Shown: one piece after another, positions 1-7,831 of the stretch
Position numbering within the stretch: position 1 is the stretch's first letter
Layout: every line of letters begins with the position of its first letter
Assembly: GCA_966095595.1 (NCBI GenBank)
Contig: CBHTUB010000234.1
Location: forward strand, 1-9,037
Direction of reading: 5' to 3'
From: Chryseosolibacter sp966095595
Lineage (GTDB): Bacteria > Bacteroidota > Bacteroidia > Cytophagales > Cyclobacteriaceae
Length of the DNA stretch: 9,037 nt
Notes under the pieces: model-generated
The model's database searches: none
Told to the model about the DNA's origin: nothing
The model's input: only the letters and a program-made list of their open reading frames with translations
Made by a program: the position numbers and the translations under genes

Positions 1-29
1 TCTCCGTCGAAGCTGTGCTTCGACGGAGA
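1..29 (-). terminator. Perfect hairpin after the last gene; possible terminator or palindromic repeat
   Basis: Bases 1-13 (TCTCCGTCGAAGC) are the exact reverse complement of bases 17-29, with a 3-nt loop (TGT), giving a GC-rich 13-bp stem. It lies 111 nt beyond the stop codon of the minus-strand multidomain gene. On the minus strand any T-run would fall before position 1, outside the window, so intrinsic termination cannot be confirmed. On the plus strand the hairpin is followed by CAGATATG and an A-run, not a T-run. It could instead be a dispersed palindromic repeat or a terminator for a neighbour gene. The stretch from 30 to 140 holds no gene that I can support. Confidence 0.5.
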
Positions 30-140
30 CAGATATGAAAAAAGCAATTACCAAGAAATATCTCATGAGCAGTAGTCTATTACAAACGTAATATATACAC
101 TTAATGTCAGAAATCACGTGAACTGCAGAACTCTTACACA

Positions 141-2939
141 TTAGTGCCGGATGACCACTTTCTTCACCACTGTCCCGCTCTCAGCTTTTATTTTACAGAT
201 ATAGAGACCGGACGGTAGATGCGAAACGTCGAGTGCCACCTCTTCATTCTCATGGGCAAGCTGCCTGCTCAGCACTTCCTTTCCGTTAAGGTCGTGTAAT
301 GACATCAGCGAGTCCTTTGTATCTGCTGAACGGTAATCGATGTGTAGCACATCATTTACCGGCGCCGGCCAAAACGACAATCCCGTTTCACAACATTCTT
401 TCTCCGAGCCGGTCGTAACTTCTTTCACAAGACCTGCAAGTTTGGCAATTTCATCCGGGGGCAAAACATAGTTGTATATTCTGAAATCGTCGATGTTTCC
501 CATAAAAAACGGATCCTGCGCAAATTGGCTTCGACCGATGTAATTCAACACGGGTTGAAAATTCATTGGACGGATCGTGATCGTATTGGATTCTGCCACG
601 ATCAGGCCGTTCACGTATATCTTGATATCGGAAGCGCCAAACGTTACCGCCACGTGAGACCATTTGAATTTTGACAATCCCGACGCAGTAAGGCTTTGTT
701 CTGCCACACCGCTGCCCTTGATCCCAAAGTGAAGCTGATCCGATGCCGACCCCGGCGACAGGAACATGTATTCGGATTCAGTGTTACCAAAATCGAAAAT
801 ACGCTGCCATTCATCACCACCATTCCAATATACCCACGTAGCGATGGTCATTTCTTCCTGATTCGCTACGTTCGCCGGCAGCTGCAAAAATGTGTTCCCA
901 TTCAAAACGATGGCCTTCGATCCTACTTTCGCAGTTCCAAACGAAGGACTTGCATAGGAAGCGCTGTGATTCAGGTTGAGTGAGCTGTCCAGTATGTTTC
1001 CTTCAAATTGAAAATGCGCTACAAGACCTTGCTCACCGGTGGGACTCGCCGACACCTCGCTGGAGTAAACAGAGCGATTCAACGACTTGTCTACCGCACG
1101 GATCACGTAAAAAAATTGCCCTCCGGTAGTTGGAGTATTGTCGACAAAAGATGTTGCCGTCACATTCCGGGCGATCGTCTCGTAAGGCCCTCCCTCCGAC
1201 GTCGATCTGAAGATACTATATCCCGTGACATCGGATTCCGGACTCGTAGTCCAGTCCAGGCGGACTGATTCTGCCTGTGCTGTTGCGACCACATTCGTCG
1301 GCGCAGCGGGTGCCGTAAATTCAACCGGTGCGCTTACCGGCAGAAATCGCCACTGCTGACTTGCGTTTCCGGTGACATCCCATTGAATGATCTGAGCTCC
1401 GTCAGTCGTACTTCCTTCGTAGACGTCAAGGCACTTTGCGCTATGGCGGCTGCGGATGTAAAACCATCCGTCTTCGACATATTCGAGATACCACTGCTGA
1501 TTGCCACTCTTGACATCGTTCCACACAATGATGCTGGCACCGTTGTTCAGGGAGTAGTTTAAAACGTCAGGAGACTTTCCGCTGTGCTGTGCCGTAAAGG
1601 TGAAATAGCTGAAGTCTCCTCCCACTGTAGCACTCACGGGTGTTACGTTCCATTGTTGATATGTAGCTCCCGTGTTCGTGCCTTGCTGAAGGTTGGCTCC
1701 TGCGCTTAGAGAACCTCCGGCGACTTCCAGCACTTTGCCACTGTTGCGATTCACCAGAACATAACGACCATTGATCGCGGGTTGGATGTCGTCGCCCCAT
1801 GTTATATTGACAACCCTTTCAGCGTTGCTTTGCCCCTGCATGTAACCGGTGCCTCCAGGCATCACCAACGTATACTCACGTTGCGGCCCATAACCCTCGT
1901 AATAAACATCTCTATCCTTTGAAAGGAATCTGTACGTAGTCGTCAGCGCCTGTCGTTCTGACGTTCCGCCGAAAGCCTTTACCTTTCCATCCGGGTTACG
2001 ATAGACCGATGCTGCGGTCCAGTTGGGTCGATGCTCCGCATAGCCAAGGCGTTGTCCATCACTGGCCTTTACAAACTCGCCACGGGCAAGTTCTGCAGTG
2101 CCCCACCAGATACCGGTTTGCATCCCATACTCGACGCCGACCATCGGTTCCATCACGTTGTGCAGCTCATCACCTGTTGCATAATGACCATTGGCGCGCA
2201 CCGTTTGATAAAATGTAGCGAATGCATCAAAGCCGCCCGCGAGCTGGTGCGTGTTGCCCTCGTCAAGCCGATCCTTAAGGGTGTTATACCACGTCAACGC
2301 CTGATCATTGTTGAGCGTGTTACCGCCGGAGATGCGGATGTTATCGAACCGAGAATTGCTTCTCAGCTCTCCGCAGATATTATAGAAATCGGTTATCGAA
2401 CCTTGTCCCCATCCATAATCAGGTTCGTTGAAAGGTGAGATCGAAATGACCTCACGACCCGCTTCCTGTACGCGCCGGGTAGTGACGTCCATCAATGCAG
2501 CCCAATTCGCAGCATTGCCCGAGTACCACGAGTCGACACTGGGATGATCACAATTCAGGGCTACTTTGGCATGTGGTCCCACGAGGTCGATCAGTCCCAG
2601 CCGCAAATTCAGCCAATCGACCTGATCGGTTTGAAGATCTCCATTGACGAGCGGCATCGTCGGCTGAAAGGAGGCCCTCACCACATCGACACGTTCCGCG
2701 CCCATGAAAGCTACGCCCCGACGGATGTTGTCCTCACTCGGCCAGGCAGTATCCAATCCCCAGAAGAGTGGTTTGCTCTCGCCTGTTGCCGAGACGCTGT
2801 AAGTCACGGTACGATCGGGAACCGGTTGTGTAACCAATTTATCACTTGCGCTCGCAGGAGTGGTCTGAGCATTTACATGGCTGAATATTCCTCCGCATAA
2901 GCAGAACGCTGTTGCGGTTATCGAAAGAATTTTTTTCAT
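141..2939 (-). CDS. Secreted glycoside-hydrolase-like protein with ricin lectin, FN3, LamG and T9SS sorting domains
   Basis: A 932-residue multidomain secreted protein, probably the locus's extracellular polysaccharide-active enzyme. MKKILSITATAFCLCGGIFS begins a Sec signal with likely cleavage near HVNAQ (about 24-25). Residues about 35-385 look like a (beta/alpha)8 hydrolase with a beta-sandwich side domain: WGLDTAWPS near the start, SPFNEPDYGWGQG with Glu172 as candidate acid/base, and GVEYGMQTGIWWG with Glu270 as candidate nucleophile. This is clan GH-A-like, nearest in feel to GH30, but the family is not certain. A ricin-type beta-trefoil follows (about 385-535) with three QQW motifs, then FN3 (about 542-633), a LamG/concanavalin-like domain (about 638-828) and a T9SS type A sorting domain (about 853-932, WPAPVNDVLHIDY, LPSGLYICKIK, KKVVIRH). 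The ATG at 2939 is preferred over 2984 because it begins directly at the signal peptide. A 257-nt gap separates it from the operon genes. Confidence 0.88.
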   Translation of the reverse strand: MKKILSITATAFCLCGGIFSHVNAQTTPASASDKLVTQPVPDRTVTYSVSATGESKPLFWGLDTAWPSEDNIRRGVAFMGAERVDVVRASFQPTMPLVNGDLQTDQVDWLNLRLGLIDLVGPHAKVALNCDHPSVDSWYSGNAANWAALMDVTTRRVQEAGREVISISPFNEPDYGWGQGSITDFYNICGELRSNSRFDNIRISGGNTLNNDQALTWYNTLKDRLDEGNTHQLAGGFDAFATFYQTVRANGHYATGDELHNVMEPMVGVEYGMQTGIWWGTAELARGEFVKASDGQRLGYAEHRPNWTAASVYRNPDGKVKAFGGTSERQALTTTYRFLSKDRDVYYEGYGPQREYTLVMPGGTGYMQGQSNAERVVNITWGDDIQPAINGRYVLVNRNSGKVLEVAGGSLSAGANLQQGTNTGATYQQWNVTPVSATVGGDFSYFTFTAQHSGKSPDVLNYSLNNGASIIVWNDVKSGNQQWYLEYVEDGWFYIRSRHSAKCLDVYEGSTTDGAQIIQWDVTGNASQQWRFLPVSAPVEFTAPAAPTNVVATAQAESVRLDWTTSPESDVTGYSIFRSTSEGGPYETIARNVTATSFVDNTPTTGGQFFYVIRAVDKSLNRSVYSSEVSASPTGEQGLVAHFQFEGNILDSSLNLNHSASYASPSFGTAKVGSKAIVLNGNTFLQLPANVANQEEMTIATWVYWNGGDEWQRIFDFGNTESEYMFLSPGSASDQLHFGIKGSGVAEQSLTASGLSKFKWSHVAVTFGASDIKIYVNGLIVAESNTITIRPMNFQPVLNYIGRSQFAQDPFFMGNIDDFRIYNYVLPPDEIAKLAGLVKEVTTGSEKECCETGLSFWPAPVNDVLHIDYRSADTKDSLMSLHDLNGKEVLSRQLAHENEEVALDVSHLPSGLYICKIKAESGTVVKKVVIRH

Positions 2940-2991
2940 CAACTGGAAGGTTTGGTGGACTAGTTGGATTCCGGAAATTTGCACAATGCAT

Positions 2992-3010
2992 TTCTCTGGA
3001 ATTCAGAGAA
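2992..3010. repeat. Perfect 7-bp inverted repeat upstream of the multidomain hydrolase-like gene
   Basis: TTCTCTG, a 5-base centre (GAATT), then CAGAGAA form a perfect inverted repeat 52 nt upstream of the chosen start codon at 2939. It lies in the 257-nt gap between the DUF4998 gene and the hydrolase-like gene, the longest gap in the window. It could be an operator for a dimeric regulator or a small RNA hairpin in a leader. No convincing Bacteroidota promoter (TTTG and TAnnTTTG boxes at proper spacing) was found next to it. The rest of the gap (3011-3196) shows only A/T-rich runs and a weaker imperfect inverted repeat at 3063-3083. Confidence 0.35.
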
Positions 3011-3196
3011 CAAAAATCGTTTTTAATTCAAATTTGATCGGGGGCTGACTGGCACTTGGTGAGGGGGATTCGGGTAATCCTCCAAATCTTTTAAATGATA
3101 TCCTCGGAAAAAAAGACGTCATCTAATGCCATGCCTGATCAAAAAGAAGGTATGCAAATTTTCTTGCAGACCTTCAAACTCTAACCTATTCTACTG

Positions 3197-4483
3197 CTAT
3201 TGTGGAAGCATTGCAAATACCCTTACTTCGGCAACGCTGAAGAAACCGGGGCTACCACCTTGCCAGTAGCCTTCGTAATTCTTGAGACAGCGTATTCTGA
3301 TGTATCTCACTTTTGGCGCATTGGGGTCCACAGTTACCGGGAATCCTGCAGCGGCGAGCGCCTTATCTTCAGCGCTTTCATTGTCCTTACCCAGGCCCGA
3401 TGGTTTTTCAAAGGTACCTGACGCAAGCAACGTCCAGGTCTCGTCGAGAGCACCGCTGCTGCTCGGAGCTGCTGATCCATAGATCTCGTAATCACGGATA
3501 GTTGAAAAGACATAGTACGAACCCCACCACTCGAGGAATGGATATATTTTTATCTGCGTTAACTCTGCCTTCAATCCCAGATCGAACGTGATCATTTGCG
3601 GAGTCGACCATGCGGAATTGATGTCCGTGAAGTTCGATCCTCCATAGGAGTTTACGCCATCCCACATGGCATCTATCCCTCCCGAGCCGCCGTTTGCAAA
3701 GGTATCTCCGTTAAAAAACGCCTCGGCAAACGAGCCGCGATCAAGCTCCTCCTCGGCAAATGTAGGAACGCCGCGTGTATCATACTCTGTAGCAAAAGTA
3801 TCTATCGGGACGAGCAACCCCTGTTTGTCCTTCGCCAACGGTCTATAGATCGTTCTCCATGTAAACCCATCGTTCGCATAATCCAGTCCTTCCAGTACCG
3901 TGGTGGGTTCCGATGCAGCGGTTGTAACGAGCGTCATTACGCCATCTTTTTCATACCACACTTCCATTGTCTCGGGTCCGAGCTTTGTATTCACGATGTC
4001 CCAATAGATGGTTGTCGCACCGTCATCATACACGATCGACTTTATTCCCCTGTTATCCAAAGAATTCCGATAGCGATTGCCATAAGATTCTCCGGTAACG
4101 GTATAGCCAACCGATCTGTTGCCTTCATCATCATAAGTATAAAAGGTAAAGCTCTGTGTGCCCTCCTGTACATCTACGATCTGATCGAATACGAAATCTG
4201 ATCCGGCAGATTCGATTGGAAATTCGACAGAGTCCTGATTGTTATTCCAGAAGATCTTTGTGGATGTTACTTTAGGGTCTGCTGTCATGGTGCCCCAGAA
4301 TCGTACGCGTTGATCGCCCGGGAAAATAGCTACCGAATCAAACCTTCCCGGATAGACTATCTCGCCGCCTTCATTGTACTTTTTAAACTCATCCCAATCG
4401 GTACATGAGACAAGGAACATTATACAGCACACCAAGCTCAGCGCACTGTACAAGTTATATTTGCTCTTAAATATTTTTTTCAT
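3197..4483 (-). CDS. DUF4998 lipoprotein with C-terminal discoidin-like domain
   Basis: A 428-residue predicted lipoprotein of the DUF4998 type found beside SusC/SusD pairs. The signal peptide covers about residues 1-26 and ends in the lipobox LVSC with Cys27; the acidic TDWDE after it suggests display on the cell surface. The DUF4998 part, about residues 28-235, contains two beta-sandwich-like units: one with GGEIVYPGRFDSVAIFPGDQ, RVRFWGTMTADPKV and FTFYTYDDEGNRSVGYTVTG, and a second with YDDGATTIYWDIVN and LEGLDYANDGFTWRTIYRP. From about 249 to 428 lies a DUF5000/F5-8 type C-like domain (RGSFAEAFFNGD, AMWDGVN, MITFDLGLKAELTQIKIYPF, KVRYIRIRC, AEVRVF). This domain is clearly related to the C-terminus of the preceding gene. 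The ATG at 4483 gives a typical KK-rich signal start and leaves a 56-nt gap. It probably binds glycan at the cell surface; no catalytic motif is seen. Confidence 0.9.
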   Translation of the reverse strand: MKKIFKSKYNLYSALSLVCCIMFLVSCTDWDEFKKYNEGGEIVYPGRFDSVAIFPGDQRVRFWGTMTADPKVTSTKIFWNNNQDSVEFPIESAGSDFVFDQIVDVQEGTQSFTFYTYDDEGNRSVGYTVTGESYGNRYRNSLDNRGIKSIVYDDGATTIYWDIVNTKLGPETMEVWYEKDGVMTLVTTAASEPTTVLEGLDYANDGFTWRTIYRPLAKDKQGLLVPIDTFATEYDTRGVPTFAEEELDRGSFAEAFFNGDTFANGGSGGIDAMWDGVNSYGGSNFTDINSAWSTPQMITFDLGLKAELTQIKIYPFLEWWGSYYVFSTIRDYEIYGSAAPSSSGALDETWTLLASGTFEKPSGLGKDNESAEDKALAAAGFPVTVDPNAPKVRYIRIRCLKNYEGYWQGGSPGFFSVAEVRVFAMLPQ

Positions 4484-4539
4484 AGTTGCTTGAGTAATTT
4501 TTTATCGGACACATTAGACCGTAAGTTCAATTGAGTGAA

Positions 4540-5763
4540 TTATCTCGGATCACCATACACCCTAAGCTCGTCGAGTGCCAGCGTGCCGAAGCCTGACCAG
4601 TTTTCAAGATTCTTGATCCTCAGGTAGCGCATCCTTGGAGCGTCGAGATCCGCCTCATAAAAGAATCCATTGGCAGCTGCCTCCTTGTCGGCGGCCGTTT
4701 CTGTTTTACCGGACGACCCGGAAGGCTTCTTCATCTCATACTCACCGAGCAACGTCCATGTTCCATCCAGCTCTCCGTTAGGGTTCGGCGACGAAGATCC
4801 CCAGAATTGAAATTTTTTCGGCGTGCAATAGTCATAGTACAATCCGCTGAGTTCCTGGAATGGCCTTATCCATACCTTGCTAACCTTGGCTTCCAACCCC
4901 ATATCGATCGTCACGACAGCGGGTATACTGGAATAAGCAGCATCCAGGCTCGTAAAGCACACAGGCCAGCCGTAGCGGTTATCCCATAGGCCAGTCACTA
5001 CGCCACCATTCGATACCATTGGCACATCGCCGGGTAACGGGTAGTGAGCAAACTCGCCACGGTTGATCTCCGTTTCGTAAATAGGCGTTACTTCCTGGTA
5101 AAGCGTATCTGTCAAGTTACCCCAGCGGTCCCTGACAACAACACCATACTCCCTCGCGATCGTATCCATTCCGCTGGCGGTGGACAGAATCGATATGTTA
5201 TCAGAGTAGACACTCAGGTTATTGTTGACCTCCCAATCCTTGAATTCATTCTGCTCAAGAATCAGAATGGCAACCGGCGCTGCCGTCTCGTTCTCGGCAG
5301 ATAATTTATATCCGCCAAAAGCGTCTTTGATGTACACACTTTCAAGGATATCATAGATCGGTGCACGAAGCGGATTAACGGTCACGGTGATCGGCTCCGA
5401 CTCCACTTTTGCCCTGTTGACGGAATACACTTTTACTTCATATCCCTTTCCGTCGGTTTCATCTGCAAACCCTTCGAGCACGAGGGAATCTATGTAATAG
5501 GAAGCTTTGGTCTCGAGCTGCTGCCCGTTGGTAATCGTATAAACGGCTTTCACATATAGAAGATCTGCATCGGCAGGAACATCATAAAAGAGCGTAGACT
5601 TACCTTCCGCGTTCTTCACCGTTATGTTTGTCACAGGATCCGCAGGTCCGCTGGAACCCAGCGGCTCCCGGAAGCCCTCTTCTGTGCATGAATACAGGAC
5701 GGAGAGCATGGCAATTGCCGCCGCCAGATATTTTATGTTTGATTTCTTCATTGTCTTCATCAT
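4540..5763 (-). CDS. DUF4959/DUF5126/DUF5000 lipoprotein, candidate surface glycan-binding protein
   Basis: A predicted 407-residue lipoprotein, probably an accessory surface glycan-binding protein of the PUL. The signal MKKSNIKYLAAAIAMLSVL is followed by YSC, with Cys26 as the likely lipid anchor; the acidic CTEE after it fits the surface-export signals described for Bacteroidota lipoproteins. An Ig/FN3-like DUF4959 domain spans about residues 28-133 (GPADPVTNITVKN, DLLYVKAVYTI, ESEPITVTVNPL). A second beta domain resembling DUF5126 follows at about 136-233 (VVVRDRWGNLTDTLYQEVTP). A DUF5000/F5-8 type C (discoidin)-like domain closes the protein at about 234-407 (RGEF, VVTGLWDNRYG, VVTIDMGLEAKV, MRYLRIKNLENW, ELRVYGD). 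An upstream in-frame ATG at 5799 would overlap the SusD-like gene and put charged residues before the signal. I therefore prefer the ATG ATG pair at 5763/5760; 5751 is also possible. Its C-terminal half resembles that of the next gene. The domain names come from memory of the families, and the ligand is unknown. Confidence 0.9.
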   Translation of the reverse strand: MMKTMKKSNIKYLAAAIAMLSVLYSCTEEGFREPLGSSGPADPVTNITVKNAEGKSTLFYDVPADADLLYVKAVYTITNGQQLETKASYYIDSLVLEGFADETDGKGYEVKVYSVNRAKVESEPITVTVNPLRAPIYDILESVYIKDAFGGYKLSAENETAAPVAILILEQNEFKDWEVNNNLSVYSDNISILSTASGMDTIAREYGVVVRDRWGNLTDTLYQEVTPIYETEINRGEFAHYPLPGDVPMVSNGGVVTGLWDNRYGWPVCFTSLDAAYSSIPAVVTIDMGLEAKVSKVWIRPFQELSGLYYDYCTPKKFQFWGSSSPNPNGELDGTWTLLGEYEMKKPSGSSGKTETAADKEAAANGFFYEADLDAPRMRYLRIKNLENWSGFGTLALDELRVYGDPR

Positions 5764-5776
5764 TAATGATTTTGAA

Positions 5777-7759
5777 TTACCATCCCGGATTTTCAACAAG
5801 TCTTAAATTCTGTCTGGTGTTATCCGTACCGATCGGCCAGAAGTAGTCACGCGGGGTAACGAATGTCTGGCTATAGATGTGTGTCTCGTGATAGTAGGCA
5901 GAGCTCGTTGTTCCGGTATAGTTCCAACCGGTGATGTCTTTGTTCAGCTCGTCCGCCGCTTTTTTCCAGCGGCGAAGATCCCAAAAGCGATGACCTTCAA
6001 ATGCCAGCTCGATCAATCTCTCCTGATGAATGATCTCCCTCAGACCATCCTGCGTGGTGTACTTGCCCGGGTTGGTAGAATAGTTTGTCCACGAATCTAC
6101 GACACCCGCCAACCCTGCTCTTTCACGGATCTTGTCCAGGTAAACGATCGCCTCAGAAGATGCCGGCTCTACTTCATTCAACGCCTCTGCATATAGAAGA
6201 TATAGATCTGCAAGGCGAACCTCAGGCCAGGGGTAAGCTTTATATAGTGTGTTGGTCTCATCGGTAAACTGGAAATCCAGGTTCACCAGCTTCTTGGGGT
6301 AATAACCAGTTTCATTCCATGCAGAGTTGGACGGGATTCCACCCGGATCGTTCCATTTCGTTTGCGCATAGAATCTGTTCTCAGGGTTACCTTCGTCTGT
6401 GGAATTGTTCTTATACCAGATACCGCCATCAAATCCAAGGTCAGCATAGAAGCGATTTTCACGATCGAAATTCAATCTTGCAGTAGTGTATCCTTCCTTG
6501 ATGTTGAAGCGTTCAGCATTAGTAGCCACGCGAAGCTCTTCATAGTTGCTGAAGTCGAGCGTTTTGTCTTCGTCGATAGGCACACCGTTCGATGTGTAAA
6601 ATATCTTCGCGATCTTGATGGGAACTTCCCATGCACCCGGAACCGTCAGACGGTTGTTCCCTTTGTCACCCGTCAGTACGATCTGGCAAAGGTTCTGATT
6701 GTACCAGTCAAAGTAGCTATTGGTATTTCCCCAGATGATTTCCGAATTCCATGGTTCCGACACGGCTTCCCTGATACCGGTTTGTATTTCGGTGATGTAG
6801 TTGAGGTCTTTATTACCATTGTAATAATGCAGCTCACGACCAACAGCTTCGGCGGCATCGATCGCAGCTTTGCACGCGTCCTTTGCCTTTACCCATTTCC
6901 CTACATCATAACCTGAAGGAAAAAGGTTGACACCGTCGTTGTCTACAAAATTGGCATAATCGGAATTTCCGTTGAACAGCGGGCTTGCTGCCATGATCCA
7001 TAGCTTAGCCTTGAGGGCAAGTGCCATCGGCTTTGTTGCTCTGCCCATTTCCTCCGTTTGGATCTGAACTTCATTCGGAAGCCTGGTAATCGCCGCGTCA
7101 AGTAATCTTGAAATATAGTTGACACATGAATCAATGGGCTGTCTCGTCACGTAGTTCGTGGTGACATCTGCGTCGATCGGAGCGTTCTTGTCAATGATGG
7201 GTATAGGCCCATACATTCTTAACAGATAGTAGTGATAGTAAGCTTTCAAGAACTCGGCTTCACCGATCCAACGGGTACGGGTGTCGATATCGAGGTCCGG
7301 CACCTTAGAGAGATCCGTAATGTTTTCCAGGAAAATATTGCAGGTACGAATACCGGCAAACATGCGCTTGCCCGAACCGCCAAGGGCGCCATTCCTCTGA
7401 CCGGTCCAGCCGTCGAGAAGCGGTGCGTTCGAATTCTGATCACCCTGCGCTATGGAGAAAGCTGCATTCTCATAAGTCGGGCTGCCAGGCAACCATATCT
7501 CATCACCAGCCATCATTCCCGCGTTATACCAGCCATCGCCATTTTTCGGAATGAACGAATAACAGGTAAACAAATATCTTTCAGCTTCATTGGCCAATGA
7601 GAACGCATTGTCTATTGTTACTACGTTATCAGGAACAACGTCGAGGTATTTGTCGCATGACGCGAAGGTCATGCCGATCACCAGAGCCAACATTCCAATG
7701 CGGAAGAGAACAGTTGTCCTGGTCTTTTGTCTATGATTATAATTATTAAATATTCTCAT
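5777..7759 (-). CDS. SusD/RagB-like outer-membrane glycan-binding lipoprotein
   Basis: A complete SusD-like protein of 660 residues, slightly longer than the usual 500-650. It is expected to sit on the outer face of the outer membrane as the ligand-binding lid of the SusC-like pore encoded just upstream. A hydrophobic signal (about residues 17-33) ends in a lipobox, TFASC, with Cys35 as the predicted lipidated residue, followed by DKYLDVVPDN, the typical SusD N-terminus. The helical TPR-like core includes RTRWIGEAEFLKAYYHYYLL (about 161-180), which fits the SusD-like N-terminal domain. The C-terminal SusD/RagB domain shows VRLADLYLLYAEALNEV (about 514-530), IIHQERLIELAFEGHRFWDL (about 576-595) and the terminal NLRLVENPGW. 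The ATG at 7759 is the first in frame and gives a normal lipoprotein signal. The TAA stop lies 13 nt before the next gene, suggesting co-translation. The family call is secure; the ligand is unknown. Confidence 0.97.
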   Translation of the reverse strand: MRIFNNYNHRQKTRTTVLFRIGMLALVIGMTFASCDKYLDVVPDNVVTIDNAFSLANEAERYLFTCYSFIPKNGDGWYNAGMMAGDEIWLPGSPTYENAAFSIAQGDQNSNAPLLDGWTGQRNGALGGSGKRMFAGIRTCNIFLENITDLSKVPDLDIDTRTRWIGEAEFLKAYYHYYLLRMYGPIPIIDKNAPIDADVTTNYVTRQPIDSCVNYISRLLDAAITRLPNEVQIQTEEMGRATKPMALALKAKLWIMAASPLFNGNSDYANFVDNDGVNLFPSGYDVGKWVKAKDACKAAIDAAEAVGRELHYYNGNKDLNYITEIQTGIREAVSEPWNSEIIWGNTNSYFDWYNQNLCQIVLTGDKGNNRLTVPGAWEVPIKIAKIFYTSNGVPIDEDKTLDFSNYEELRVATNAERFNIKEGYTTARLNFDRENRFYADLGFDGGIWYKNNSTDEGNPENRFYAQTKWNDPGGIPSNSAWNETGYYPKKLVNLDFQFTDETNTLYKAYPWPEVRLADLYLLYAEALNEVEPASSEAIVYLDKIRERAGLAGVVDSWTNYSTNPGKYTTQDGLREIIHQERLIELAFEGHRFWDLRRWKKAADELNKDITGWNYTGTTSSAYYHETHIYSQTFVTPRDYFWPIGTDNTRQNLRLVENPGW

Positions 7760-7831
7760 ATCGATATATTTTAATTCATCGGTAGTTATGCAGGATGCGA
7801 TCCGTCATTTCTATCCGACTCTGTCGTTTGA

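Noticed and set aside
78..93. TATTAC-AAAC-GTAATA inverted repeat
   Set aside because: Short and A/T-rich; such repeats are expected by chance in A/T-rich intergenic DNA, and no promoter or terminator context surrounds it.
2031..2438. Plus-strand open frame of 135 codons
   Set aside because: It is antisense to the catalytic region of the hydrolase-like gene, which carries conserved NEP and EYG motifs on the minus strand.
2850..2939. Hydrolase-like protein as a lipoprotein, because of Cys residues in its signal (FCLCGG)
   Set aside because: The residues before the cysteines do not fit a lipobox, a normal signal peptidase I site (HVNAQ) follows, and the protein ends in a T9SS sorting domain.
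3063..3083. Imperfect inverted repeat (GGATT-CGGGT-AATCC core) as a terminator after the DUF4998 gene
   Set aside because: The perfect stem is only 5 bp, with a mismatch when extended, and no T-run follows on the minus strand.
3596..4201. Plus-strand open frame of 201 codons
   Set aside because: It lies wholly inside the DUF4998 gene on the opposite strand and reads as a Cys/Arg/Ile-rich, low-order protein with no recognisable domain. The minus-strand gene has clear family motifs.
6362..6916. Plus-strand open frame of 184 codons
   Set aside because: It is antisense to the SusD-like gene, with no signal, domain or spacing that suggests a real gene. The SusD-like reading is certain.
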